From: Bacteroidota bacterium
GTDB lineage: Bacteria > Bacteroidota > Bacteroidia > Bacteroidales > Paludibacteraceae
NCBI GenBank assembly: GCA_021779195.1
Contig: JAJYBB010000013.1
Coordinates: 1 to 64,000 of the forward strand
Direction: 5' to 3'
DNA length: 64,000 nt
Shown here: positions 55,481 to 63,968 of the stretch, piece by piece
Position numbering within the stretch: the stretch's first letter is position 1
Layout: every line of letters starts with the position of its first letter
Notes under the pieces: model-generated
The model's database searches: none
The model's input: the letters and a program-made list of their open reading frames with translations, nothing else
Told to the model about the DNA's origin: nothing
Program-made: the position numbers and the translations under genes

Positions 55481-56470
55481 CTAATTCTGAATTGATGTAA
55501 TTGTATCGAGTTCTTTCAAAATTGTATCCCATGTTTGTTCATTCATTTTAGCCCCAATCACTTCAATTACACTTCCCGAAAGGAGTGAACCTAAATTACC
55601 ACAGGTTTCAAGCGAATAATCGTTTGCCAAACCAAATAAAAATCCAGCAGCGTACAGATCGCCTGCTCCGGTTGTATCAACCACTTTTGCTTTGCGAGGG
55701 TTTATTTTTATTTTAACATTATCTGATTTAATGAGCGAACCTTCTTTACCAATTTTAACAACTGCTATATTACAAAATTCTGCAATTTGATGTAATGCCT
55801 CATTTGGTTCATGCTTGGTAAATGCTCGTGCTTCTTCTTCGTTGGCAAACACAATATCAACAAATTGAGAAATGATTTCCTGTAAAAAATCCAAGTTTGC
55901 TTCCACTACATTATAGCTCGCTAAATCCAAAGAAACTGTAAGACCTGCTTGTTTTGCCAAGTATACTGCTTGTCGAATTAATTCATGATCTTGCACCAAA
56001 TAACCTTCGATATGAAAAATATCATATCCTTGAAACATATCAATGGTTAAATCAGAAGCGTTCATTTCTGATGAAGCACCTAAAAAAGTGCATAGTGTCC
56101 GCTCGCCATCCGGCGTAATCAGTACAGTACATCTACCTGAAGGTGAACTGCTTTCAAACAAAATAGGGGTAACTCCGTTTTGAATAGTATCATTTTTAAA
56201 GAAAGTACCCACTTCATCATTACCAATTTTTCCTACGAATCCTGTTTTACCATGCAATTTTGCAATCCCATTAATCGTATTCGAAGCAGAGCCTCCTGTA
56301 ACCATAATTTTTGAAAATTGATTTACCGACCGACTTATTTCGGCTGATTGAAGATTATCTACCAACTGCATACCACCTTTCATTAAATGAAGGGAGGTCA
56401 ATAAAACCTCATCATCAATTTGCAACAAAATGTCTGTCAATGCATTACCCATTCCTAAAATTTTTTTCAT
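55481..56470 (-). CDS. PfkB family carbohydrate/adenosine kinase
   Basis: 329 residues, ribokinase fold. The N-terminal glycine region GMGNALTDIL, the VTGGSASNTINGIAKL block with GKIGNDEVGTFF (PfkB signature 1), and the C-terminal DTTGAGDLYAAGFLFG (signature 2, anion hole and catalytic Asp) are all present. Best resemblance is to adenosine-kinase-like members widespread in Bacteroidota; fructose or ribose as substrate cannot be excluded. The ATG at 56470 (MKKILGMGN) is used because a start at 56506 lies upstream of the promoter element. Confidence 0.9.
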   Translation of the reverse strand: MKKILGMGNALTDILLQIDDEVLLTSLHLMKGGMQLVDNLQSAEISRSVNQFSKIMVTGGSASNTINGIAKLHGKTGFVGKIGNDEVGTFFKNDTIQNGVTPILFESSSPSGRCTVLITPDGERTLCTFLGASSEMNASDLTIDMFQGYDIFHIEGYLVQDHELIRQAVYLAKQAGLTVSLDLASYNVVEANLDFLQEIISQFVDIVFANEEEARAFTKHEPNEALHQIAEFCNIAVVKIGKEGSLIKSDNVKIKINPRKAKVVDTTGAGDLYAAGFLFGLANDYSLETCGNLGSLLSGSVIEVIGAKMNEQTWDTILKELDTITSIQN

Positions 56471-56492
56471 AAAATTATCCGTGTTTTTTCTG

Positions 56493-56500
56493 CAAAGATA
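56493..56500 (-). promoter_or_regulatory. -7 promoter element for PfkB kinase gene
   Basis: The minus strand reads TATCTTTG followed by CA, 22 bp before the chosen ATG. It faces away from the tRNA-Asn promoter 24 bp to the right. Confidence 0.6.
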
Positions 56501-56523
56501 TTGCATATTTCAATAAATCCTAT

Positions 56524-56531
56524 TACTTTTG
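56524..56531 (+). promoter_or_regulatory. -7 promoter element for tRNA-Asn
   Basis: The plus strand reads TACTTTTG followed by CAA, 33 bp before the tRNA. It repeats the divergent tRNA/gene promoter layout seen at 1915-1941. Confidence 0.6.
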
Positions 56532-56564
56532 CAACGCATTTGAAGAAAAAATGTAACCGTAAAT

Positions 56565-56638
56565 TCTTCCTTAGCTCAGTCGGTTAGAGCATCTGACTGT
56601 TAATCAGAGGGTCCTTGGTTCAAGTCCAAGAGGGAGAG
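56565..56638 (+). tRNA. tRNA-Asn(GTT)
   Basis: The acceptor stem is TCTTCCT with AGGGAGA (one T-G pair), discriminator G. The D arm is GCTC/GAGC. The anticodon stem is TCTGA/TCAGA around CTGTTAA, anticodon GTT. The T arm is CTTGG-TTCAAGT-CCAAG. It is 74 nt with no encoded CCA. Confidence 0.96.
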
Positions 56639-56643
56639 CGATT

Positions 56644-56684
56644 AAAAAAGCTAAAACGCATAAAATAAGCGTTTTAGCTTTTTT
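56644..56684 (+). terminator. Rho-independent terminator after tRNA-Asn
   Basis: A 16-bp perfect stem (56644-56659 with 56669-56684, core AGCTAAAACGC) with a 9-nt loop ends in T6, 5 bp after the tRNA. Confidence 0.9.
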
Positions 56685-57100
56685 GTTTTATGATTAAATG
56701 AATTGCATTAGTAATCTTAAAATTGTTTTTTTTCCACTATTTGCGCAAGACAAGGCTGTAAATATGAACCATCGCTTTCAAATTTCTTTAAACATGGCTT
56801 GGAAAATTGTATTTTAAATTCTTGATTTTTCAGATTCAATTTAAATTAATAATCAAATTTGTGAATCATCTCGTAATTTTGAGATAATTTTAATGATTAG
56901 TGCTGAATAGAACATATATAAATAACTGTAAGTTGTTGAGAAAAGATAAACTTGAGTTTTTTGAACTTTTTTGGAAAGTACATGTTTTTAATAAAATTGC
57001 ATCTTGAATCAAACTGTTTTTTGAATGATTTTACTTCAAAAAATGGTTGAAATCCGCAAAACTAATAATTAACTTAATTGCATAATTTAAAATATCATCT
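56685..57100. other. Intergenic spacer without a gene
   Basis: About 415 bp, strongly AT-rich. It should hold the promoter for the outer-membrane protein at 57101, but no clean TAnnTTTG element is visible close to it. No gene or strong hairpin is seen. Confidence 0.4.
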
Positions 57101-57985
57101 GTGAGTAAATTTATCCTAATCAACCTATTTGTATTATTTTTTTATTCATCAACCCTTTTCTCGCAAACAACCGATGAAGCAAAAAAATCATATCTAAATG
57201 CTAAAATTAAATATACTACCAATTCAGTATGGTTGGGGCGATCTGATTCTATTGTAACACCTGTCTTCGGTTTGTCAGCCGGCTATCATTTCAATTTTGG
57301 AGCGTATCTAAACACTGAAATGAGTATTATTCCAAGCCGTCAAATTGATATTCTTGATCTAACTACCGTTCAGGCTGGATATGGGTTTTCAATTATCAAG
57401 GATGTTTTTGATGCTGATATTTCATACACGCATAATTTTTATAGCCAATACAGTACACAGGTAGGTTCGGAGGTTATAGGAACGGCTACTGCTGATTTAT
57501 CGTACGATTTTGATTTGGTTCAATTGTCGGTTAATGGAGAATTCAGTTTCGGATCATCAAGCGACATCGGAATCAGTTCGTCTTTAAGTAAAAGTATTGA
57601 CATAGAATTTAAAAAGGGAAGTTCGTTAAATATCACTCCAACTGCCACTGCCTATGCGGGAACACAAAATTTATATGCCGTCTATTTGGTTACGCGATCG
57701 CAAAAAGCAGTACATGGAAAGAATTCACATACTGCTAAATCTTCGTCCAAAAACCCACATGCTTCAGTAAATTCATCTGCAACAATCACGACAACAACTA
57801 CTGTAACGCAGGAATACGCAAGATTTAATATGCTTGACGTAGATGTTTCATTGCCGATAAGTTATACGTACAAGAAATTCACTTTTGCCATAACACCCGT
57901 AATGGCTATTCCTTTAAATGTCCAATCGGGTGAGTTTACGAGCAAACCGTTTTTTGTCAGTTTATCAGTAGGTTATAAAATTTAA
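57101..57985 (+). CDS. Predicted outer-membrane beta-barrel protein of unknown function
   Basis: 294 residues starting at GTG. A signal peptide (SKFILINLFVLFFYSSTLFSQ) is followed by alternating amphipathic strands (GLSAGYHFNFGAYLNTEM, FDADISYTHNFYSQY, VQLSVNGEFSFGSS) and a terminal strand ending in SVGYKI, the usual shape of a small outer-membrane barrel. A low-complexity loop rich in Ser, Thr, His and Lys (about residues 205-240: KSSSKNPHASVNSS then a Thr run) probably faces the outside. I do not recognise a family. It converges with the LolA-like gene, 8 bp between stops. Confidence 0.65.
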   Translation: MSKFILINLFVLFFYSSTLFSQTTDEAKKSYLNAKIKYTTNSVWLGRSDSIVTPVFGLSAGYHFNFGAYLNTEMSIIPSRQIDILDLTTVQAGYGFSIIKDVFDADISYTHNFYSQYSTQVGSEVIGTATADLSYDFDLVQLSVNGEFSFGSSSDIGISSSLSKSIDIEFKKGSSLNITPTATAYAGTQNLYAVYLVTRSQKAVHGKNSHTAKSSSKNPHASVNSSATITTTTTVTQEYARFNMLDVDVSLPISYTYKKFTFAITPVMAIPLNVQSGEFTSKPFFVSLSVGYKI

Positions 57986-57993
57986 CAGGATAA

Positions 57994-58734
57994 TTAATTC
58001 AGGTTTCCTAAATTAAAATAATTTGCAGGAATGGCGGAATCCAACTGAATATCCAGAATGGAAATTTTAGTTCCCACCCCATCTTTCAGCATATCTTTAT
58101 AGGTAAAGGACATCGGAAACCAACGCCCCTGAACTTTTTGTATATTCGATAGTGTGGTGCGTTTGAGCAGTTTACCGCTTTTGGCAAACATTTCAATTTT
58201 TAGCGGCACGTAGTGTTCTTTGTCAACCCACATTTTCTGTCTGTAATAAGTAATATCTGCAATGATTGCTGTAAGCGTTACAATCCAACAGGTTCGGCTA
58301 TCAATGCTTTCTTCGCCGGTTACATCAGCTTTATATCGGTGCAGTAATGGAGTGTCGTTCATCAAATCTTCATAGGACATATCGCTACCCATAACCGATT
58401 GGCGTAACATGTGTCCTGAAATTTGAATCGTTCGGTCGGTCGATGGAGAATAAATCCACAACTGGTTTTCGAGTTTCAGCATTTTAGTGCCTTTTTCGCG
58501 TGCTGGAGCTAAATATTCGGTGTATGCTTTGTGATCACCTTCACTATAAGTTTTTTCAACCATGGTTCGCGTAGCACGCGATCCGGCTATTTCCATTTTT
58601 GCAGTAACCACCCGGCTTTTTGATGACATGTTGTTATCTACTTTATCGAGAATGGATTTCCCCGAAGGGTAATTCTGAGCATTTGAAATAGTGGTAATCA
58701 GTAACAATGATAAACTAAATTTTAATGATTTCAT
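57994..58734 (-). CDS. LolA-like outer-membrane lipoprotein-sorting protein
   Basis: 246 residues, signal peptide ending SNAQ. The rest is the LolA-like (PF17131-type) open barrel seen in outer-membrane lipoprotein-sorting proteins: SRATRTMVEKTYSEGDHKAY, REKGTKMLKLENQLWIYSPS, the MLRQSVMGSDMSYEDLMND segment and a final IPANYF. It would carry a lipoprotein or lipid across the periplasm. It is the last gene of the six-gene TetR-OMP-ABC-permease-permease-LolA operon, 34 bp after the second permease. Confidence 0.85.
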   Translation of the reverse strand: MKSLKFSLSLLLITTISNAQNYPSGKSILDKVDNNMSSKSRVVTAKMEIAGSRATRTMVEKTYSEGDHKAYTEYLAPAREKGTKMLKLENQLWIYSPSTDRTIQISGHMLRQSVMGSDMSYEDLMNDTPLLHRYKADVTGEESIDSRTCWIVTLTAIIADITYYRQKMWVDKEHYVPLKIEMFAKSGKLLKRTTLSNIQKVQGRWFPMSFTYKDMLKDGVGTKISILDIQLDSAIPANYFNLGNLN

Positions 58735-58768
58735 ATTTTTTAATTGTAAATGAATTATTGTTAATAAA

Positions 58769-60040
58769 TCAAGACTCCAATTCTTTAAATAGATTGGCTG
58801 TCTGACGTTTGTAGATCCCTATTCCGGCCAACATAGCCCCAATCACCGTTGAAATAATTCCCGGGATAAACCCGATAAAATAAGTAGTAGCAGTAATATG
58901 TGCCCGTAACACGGTGGGCAACATAAAGGTAGAATCTTTCATCATTTCACTCGTGTCAATTCCGTATTTTTCCATAAAATACGAAATAAATAATCCGAGT
59001 AGCACACCGATTAATGAACCGATAATGCCAACCAGTAATGATTCGGCAACCAGTGAACGGTAAATTTCGTGCTTACTTTCGCCTATTGCCAGCCGTAAAC
59101 CAAATTCACCATAGCGGCGCAATCCGCCTATCAAACCGGCATTCCAAAGTACTACAGCCATTGCAATAATAAATACCATGATAATAATCTTTTGCACTTC
59201 ATTGTCATAAGCTACAAAAAATCCCATATTGTTCATATCGCTTAAAGGCAACATTTCAGGAGCATATTTGTCTTTTGAAGTAGCATATTGTTTGTTGAAA
59301 TTATCGGCATAGGTAATTGCCATCTTATCATCATAACGCTTCCCTCTAAAGAAACCCAGAATCTCACCTGCAGCATTTTCCATATTCAGGGCTGAACGCA
59401 CGTCGGATATATCGGCTATCATCGTACCCCGATCGAGTACATTTATACCAAAATGCAAGGTGCCTGAAACATGAAAATTGTACATAGCCATATCGCCATA
59501 CATACTGCTGGAAATCAGAGTAACTTCATCGCCAAGCTTTAGATTCATTTTATGAAATAGCTGGTCGCTTAACAATATTTCATCTGGTTTGTTGGGAAAT
59601 CTTCCACTTACAAGGTTATTTCGCAGATTCATACGGTCAATCTCTTCATTTGATTTTAGTAATGAAATCCCCATTCCGGTAACATTTCCCTGCGAACGAG
59701 TATGTCCTTTGCTGTCAGGGGCATCCAATAATCCTGCAAATTGAATTCGTTCTGCCCAAGTAACGTCGGGATATTGTTTATTCAATTTTTGTAATAGTGT
59801 ATCCACGCCCAGCAATGCCATATCATTTGGCATTTGAGAAATATTCTGATTGTATGCGCGGGTCATTACTTTCACATGTCCTGTCGTAAAATTGGCTGAT
59901 GCTTCAATGCTGTCGCCCATCACTCCATTCATATACGATTGAAGAAAGACAGTCATCATCACTCCCAATGCCACCACAATAATAGGCAACAAACTCCGAC
60001 TTTTGTCGCGCATAAGTCCATCAAATAAAAACTTTATCAT
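58769..60040 (-). CDS. ABC transporter permease, FtsX/MacB-like (second)
   Basis: 423 residues: an N-terminal helix (about 12-35), a large periplasmic MacB-core-type domain (about 40-280) and three C-terminal helices with the FtsX domain (from about 285: IIIMVFIIAMAVVLWNAGLIGG...). LolC/LolE and MacB share this four-helix plan. Its start overlaps the stop of the first permease by 4 bp, so the two are translationally coupled and probably form a heterodimer driven by the ATPase upstream. Confidence 0.88.
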   Translation of the reverse strand: MIKFLFDGLMRDKSRSLLPIIVVALGVMMTVFLQSYMNGVMGDSIEASANFTTGHVKVMTRAYNQNISQMPNDMALLGVDTLLQKLNKQYPDVTWAERIQFAGLLDAPDSKGHTRSQGNVTGMGISLLKSNEEIDRMNLRNNLVSGRFPNKPDEILLSDQLFHKMNLKLGDEVTLISSSMYGDMAMYNFHVSGTLHFGINVLDRGTMIADISDVRSALNMENAAGEILGFFRGKRYDDKMAITYADNFNKQYATSKDKYAPEMLPLSDMNNMGFFVAYDNEVQKIIIMVFIIAMAVVLWNAGLIGGLRRYGEFGLRLAIGESKHEIYRSLVAESLLVGIIGSLIGVLLGLFISYFMEKYGIDTSEMMKDSTFMLPTVLRAHITATTYFIGFIPGIISTVIGAMLAGIGIYKRQTANLFKELES

Positions 60041-61209
60041 AATGCTTTCCCCCTTATGGCATCTGTTGGTTTCATGCGGGCAATTTTTCGAGCCGGCAAA
60101 TAACTTACAGCTGCTGTTATTACAATTATAAAAATTATAGTGCCAAAAATCAGATTTGGCGTGAATACCGGATACATTCTGTCATCCATTGGAATGCCGA
60201 AACTACTGGTGTCCATCCCAAAACTAAGACCTTTCAGTGCATAGTAAATAAAAAGAGGTAATCCATATAATGTGCCAGCAACGATAGCCAGTAGGGCATT
60301 CAAAGTGCCTTCGAGCGTGAAAAGCCCTACCACCTGTGATTGTGTCATTCCCAATGCCACAAATGTTCCGATTTCGCGCTGACGACGAAAGATTGAGAGG
60401 GTTTGTGTGTCGAAAATAGCTATGAGAGCCAGCATAAGAAAGATGAAATAAAATATACTGAATCCTGTTGATTTGGCTTTTACAAGTGCTACTGTTTGTT
60501 TTGTCATTTCAATCTGATCTTTAAATGGCCAGGCTGTTAATGTCTGGGTAGCAACCTGATCCGATTTTATCAGGATTGTAGCAGCATTTGGTTGCAGGGT
60601 CATTTTCTGCAATTGTTTCAGTGATAACCATATTTGTCCAACATCTACTGTGGGTACCGGAGTTTTAAAAATTCCAGCTATCCGTATATCCACAGCTTCA
60701 AATGTTCCGTTTACATCGCGCCAGCGAAGTGTAACGATGTCGTTAACTTTTAAGTTAGTTTGTTTAGCCATGTTCATTCCTATAATAACAGGAATATCAG
60801 AGCTGTTTTTGCTTTTTAAAAGATTAGTTGGCAAAGCTAATAAATGTTGATCGGCTCTGATGCCTTTCAAAAGAGTGCTAAACATATGCCCACCAGGATA
60901 AATAGTTCCTTGACTAATGAGTATAGGTTCTAACTGATGTGCTGCATATTCTGATTTGAATGTAACTGGCAGTGCAGATGCGCTTGAATCAATCGAAAAA
61001 GGGTCATAGGGATCATATTTTTGGTTCCAATACTGACCTCCGGCAATTTCCCATTTCACGGCATCTTTCACTGCCTGTCGGTTCCAGCCTTCGAGTAATC
61101 CCTGCATAAAGATAATCAAAACAAACGAAAACGATAGCACAAACACGTTGAGCCATGTTTTCAGTCCGTTACCGATTAAACTTCTGAGAGCTGTTTTTAT
61201 TAGTAGCAT
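60037..61209 (-). CDS. ABC transporter permease, FtsX/MacB-like (first)
   Basis: 390 residues with the same plan: first helix (about 18-40, SFVLIIFMQGLLEGWNRQAV), periplasmic core (about 45-240), then three helices in the FtsX domain (GFSIFYFIFLMLALIAIFDTQTLSI, RQREIGTFVALGMTQSQVVGLF, and a final helix before RKIARMKPTDAIRGKAL). The RREIGxxxALG and PTDAIRG motifs are FtsX/LolE hallmarks. It lies 55 bp after the ATPase and overlaps the next permease by 4 bp. Confidence 0.88.
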   Translation of the reverse strand: MLLIKTALRSLIGNGLKTWLNVFVLSFSFVLIIFMQGLLEGWNRQAVKDAVKWEIAGGQYWNQKYDPYDPFSIDSSASALPVTFKSEYAAHQLEPILISQGTIYPGGHMFSTLLKGIRADQHLLALPTNLLKSKNSSDIPVIIGMNMAKQTNLKVNDIVTLRWRDVNGTFEAVDIRIAGIFKTPVPTVDVGQIWLSLKQLQKMTLQPNAATILIKSDQVATQTLTAWPFKDQIEMTKQTVALVKAKSTGFSIFYFIFLMLALIAIFDTQTLSIFRRQREIGTFVALGMTQSQVVGLFTLEGTLNALLAIVAGTLYGLPLFIYYALKGLSFGMDTSSFGIPMDDRMYPVFTPNLIFGTIIFIIVITAAVSYLPARKIARMKPTDAIRGKAL

Positions 61210-61264
61210 GATTTCTTGAATTAAGTTGAGTTATTTTTTTGCGTAAGCTGTCAGATTGACTTGA

Positions 61265-61954
61265 TCAATCAACGGCTTTATCTTCTACAATCTTTCCGTC
61301 TTTCAACCTGATAATCCGGCGTAAATATCCAATTACTTTTTCATCGTGCGTAGCAAATATAAAAGTAGTTTTCAGTTCAGTATTCAATTTTTCCATGGTT
61401 TGCAGTATGTTATGTGAATTTGCAGAATCTAAATTAGCTGTGGGTTCATCGGCCAGTACTAATAATGGACGTTTTACCATTGCACGGGCAATGGCTACCC
61501 GTTGGCATTCACCCCCTGATAATTGAGATGGTCGTGAATTTACTTTTTCGGTCAGACCAACCCATTCTAATGTTTCCATGACACGTTTTTTACGTTCTTC
61601 TGTATTCATTTTCAACAACAACAATGGAAATTCTACGTTTTCGAAAACGGTATATACAGGCAACAGATTGTAATTCTGGAAAATAAAGCCGAGTTCTTCC
61701 TTGCGGAGTTGTGCCGCTTGTCGAGGCGAGAGCTTACCGACTGATTTGTTCAGAACAATAACCTCTCCTTCCGAAGGAATATCCAGCGAACCGATAATAT
61801 TCAACAATGTGGTTTTCCCTGAACCACTTGGACCAACCAATCCTGCAAACTCGCCTTCTGAAAATTCTATATTAACTCCATTCAAAGCCGTAAATATTCC
61901 GGTTCCGATTGGGAAATTTTTTACGAGGCTCTTTACTTCTACAATTGTTTTCAT
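61265..61954 (-). CDS. ABC transporter ATP-binding protein, LolD/MacB type
   Basis: 229 residues, one complete nucleotide-binding domain: Walker A GPSGSGKTT (about 41-49), Q-loop QNYNLLPVYTVFEN, signature LSGGECQRVAIARA, Walker B LLVLADEPTANLDS and the H-loop FATHDE. The PTANLDS form and length are those of the LolD/MacB/FtsE group that powers mechanotransmission rather than solute import. It energises the two FtsX-type permeases downstream. Confidence 0.92.
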   Translation of the reverse strand: MKTIVEVKSLVKNFPIGTGIFTALNGVNIEFSEGEFAGLVGPSGSGKTTLLNIIGSLDIPSEGEVIVLNKSVGKLSPRQAAQLRKEELGFIFQNYNLLPVYTVFENVEFPLLLLKMNTEERKKRVMETLEWVGLTEKVNSRPSQLSGGECQRVAIARAMVKRPLLVLADEPTANLDSANSHNILQTMEKLNTELKTTFIFATHDEKVIGYLRRIIRLKDGKIVEDKAVD

Positions 61955-62011
61955 GTAATTAATTTTTATTAAGTACTTTACATTATTTAAAAATTTGTAT
62001 TATTTCTTATT

Positions 62012-63166
62012 TTAAAAATTATAATTTACCATCAATTGAATTCCTTTTCCGGCAAACAAATTATTTCCCTGGGCTTGAACATTCAGCAGTTGAAAATTAT
62101 CCGGATTCCAAAAACCAATGACATACAGACTCCAGTTATCATATATTCTACTCCAGCTAACGTAATTACACCACAACTGCGGATCAGGAACATAAAAAAT
62201 CATTGCCGAAAGATTGTCGAGAATCGAAACAGGATAAGTAAACATACTTCCAATCAAATTCAAGGTGGTGCCACCTGTAAGGAATTGAAGTCCGACGTGA
62301 TATCTGAAATATTCTACTGTCATTCCAAGCCCGTTTCCAATTCCGAAAGTATAATCGGCCCCCACGTTCCATGCATCCTGAATAGGATAAGGATTAAATG
62401 TATATTTTTGCGTAAGGGTTACACTCGATTCGAACCACAGTCCGATACCGACATCCCATTTACCATCCAATCCTATCTTCCCTTCATTTAGAAGGGTCTG
62501 ATCATTCCAAATATTTGATTCCCAATTACGAACCTGAATTTTTCGGTAATTGGTACTAAGTGCTATTTGTCCAGTGCCGACCGGCATTTGGAGGCGTCCG
62601 CCTACTTCTGGTTTCCATTGAGCTGTGCCGTAGAATTCATATCCTTTAGGATTTTTATTGCCAATTAAACCCCATAACCAAATGTTGGCATTGTTTTGAA
62701 AAAAATACTTACCTAGTAATCCATAAACCCCATCCGTAAGTTGTAATGGATCACGCACATCCAGTCCGTCAAACCACATGAGTGGACGAAACATTTTTGC
62801 AGAACCAAAGTTGATCTGTTGCAACCCGGCACGCAATTCCCAGTTTTGTCCTAAATATCGAGCCCAAACCCGATATGGTTTTAATTGTCCCATAACAGAG
62901 TCGTATTGAAGTCCTGAAAAATTTGCAGTTCCGTTGATATTCATCGAGGCTTCAAAATCTATATTCGATTGAGTTGCCAATGCAAAATTTCCGGTTAATG
63001 TCGGTACAAAACGTCCGCCAAACTGAATGCCGAACGGGTTTTGAAACTGCCCGATTCCCCAGGCCGTAACCTGTCCGTTAAATGAAATATGCGTTGAATC
63101 AGTCCTTTCAGCCTTTAGAACTAATCCATTCAACAGAAAAATGAGTACAATTAATTTACTGCGCAT
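62012..63166 (-). CDS. Outer-membrane porin-like protein of the TetR-ABC operon
   Basis: 384 residues, signal peptide (1-18, ending LVLKA), then a predicted outer-membrane barrel: repeated strand pairs with WELRAGLQQINFGSAKMFRPLMWFDGLDVRDPLQ near residues 95-130 and a terminal strand ending LMVNYNF. The RAGxQQINFG-LRP-DPL stretch resembles DUF1302/alginate-porin-like proteins; no exact family is claimed. Its gene lies 30 bp after TetR. A run of 7-nt repeats fills the gap before its ATG. It may be the outer-membrane end of the transport line encoded downstream. Confidence 0.7.
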   Translation of the reverse strand: MRSKLIVLIFLLNGLVLKAERTDSTHISFNGQVTAWGIGQFQNPFGIQFGGRFVPTLTGNFALATQSNIDFEASMNINGTANFSGLQYDSVMGQLKPYRVWARYLGQNWELRAGLQQINFGSAKMFRPLMWFDGLDVRDPLQLTDGVYGLLGKYFFQNNANIWLWGLIGNKNPKGYEFYGTAQWKPEVGGRLQMPVGTGQIALSTNYRKIQVRNWESNIWNDQTLLNEGKIGLDGKWDVGIGLWFESSVTLTQKYTFNPYPIQDAWNVGADYTFGIGNGLGMTVEYFRYHVGLQFLTGGTTLNLIGSMFTYPVSILDNLSAMIFYVPDPQLWCNYVSWSRIYDNWSLYVIGFWNPDNFQLLNVQAQGNNLFAGKGIQLMVNYNF

Positions 63167-63196
63167 TCTTGGTTCTTTGTTCTTTGTTCTTGGTTC
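63167..63196 (-). repeat. Heptanucleotide repeat between TetR and porin-like gene
   Basis: Reading the minus strand, GAACCAA GAACAAA GAACAAA GAACCAA GAA runs from just after the TetR stop to the ATG of the next gene: four 7-nt units and a partial fifth. It fills the whole 30-bp gap. Confidence 0.7.
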
Positions 63197-63769
63197 TTAT
63201 TTCACCGGCATAATACCATAAAGTGAATATTCAGCCAATTGTCTGGTCATTGATTCTGCATCGGGAAACATGGCAATTAATTCCGGCATGCTGCAGAAGT
63301 CTCCCAATTTCTGGATAATCCACATAACGAAATCCAGATTCAGATCCGGATTCATTTCGCCTTTTTCCTGGGCAAGCCTGAAAAATTCCCGCGACAAGTC
63401 CATTGATTCTTTCATGAATTTCTGAAAATAATCTGACACTTCGCCTGCATCCGGACTGTATAAATCGGCAATAAATTCGAGCGATATGGTCTCACTGAAT
63501 TTGAGTTTCCTGTCCAGCATGATTTTCATTTTTTCTCCAAATGAAATATCGGATTCAATGACTTTCAGATTTTCGGATTTCAGATTTTCGATGGTTTCAC
63601 TCAAAATAAATAAAACCAACGCGTTCTTATTTTCATAAATCGTATAAAACGTTTTCCGACTGACGTTTGCCTTTTTGCAAATCTCGTCAATTGTTACTTT
63701 TTTAAATCCATGCTTCCAAAAAAGATCTTTGGCTTTATACTCTATTTGTTGTTTTTTAGTTAATTTCAT
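63197..63769 (-). CDS. TetR/AcrR family transcriptional regulator
   Basis: 190 residues. The N-terminal TetR helix-turn-helix spans about 8-55 (AKDLFWKHGFKKVTIDEICKKANVSRKTFYTIYENKNAL). The all-helical C-terminal ligand domain has no recognisable signature. As the first gene of the operon it probably represses its own promoter and so the porin, ABC transporter and LolA-like genes; its ligand is unknown. The porin-like gene begins 30 bp after its stop. Confidence 0.9.
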   Translation of the reverse strand: MKLTKKQQIEYKAKDLFWKHGFKKVTIDEICKKANVSRKTFYTIYENKNALVLFILSETIENLKSENLKVIESDISFGEKMKIMLDRKLKFSETISLEFIADLYSPDAGEVSDYFQKFMKESMDLSREFFRLAQEKGEMNPDLNLDFVMWIIQKLGDFCSMPELIAMFPDAESMTRQLAEYSLYGIMPVK

Positions 63770-63793
63770 TTGATTTGGGATACGTTATTGCGA

Positions 63794-63801
63794 CAAAGTT
63801 A
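63794..63801 (-). promoter_or_regulatory. -7 promoter element for the TetR-ABC operon
   Basis: The minus strand reads TAACTTTG, 25 bp upstream of the TetR start. No clear TetR-type palindrome is visible around it. Confidence 0.5.
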
Positions 63802-63933
63802 CAAAATTTATTTATAATACAATAATATGTTACCCTTTTCTGAATTATTATTATTTTCTGAACATCAGGATTTGAAAATGTATGATCGAAAGCTGTTGTG
63901 TATTATAGGGTTGTCAAATATTAAACGCTGTGA

Positions 63934-63968
63934 AATAAAAAAAATGCCCACAGCATTGTGAACATTTT
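63934..63968 (-). terminator. Possible terminator of a leftward gene beyond the right edge
   Basis: On the minus strand AAAATG-tt-CACA-atgc-TGTG-gg-CATTTT forms a hairpin followed by a T-rich tract. It would end a gene lying to the right of the window. The stem has two internal mismatched pairs. Confidence 0.45.

Noticed and set aside
62036-62491. 151-codon open frame antisense to the porin-like gene
   Set aside because: Shadow frame; the opposite strand encodes a protein with signal peptide and barrel strands in an operon.
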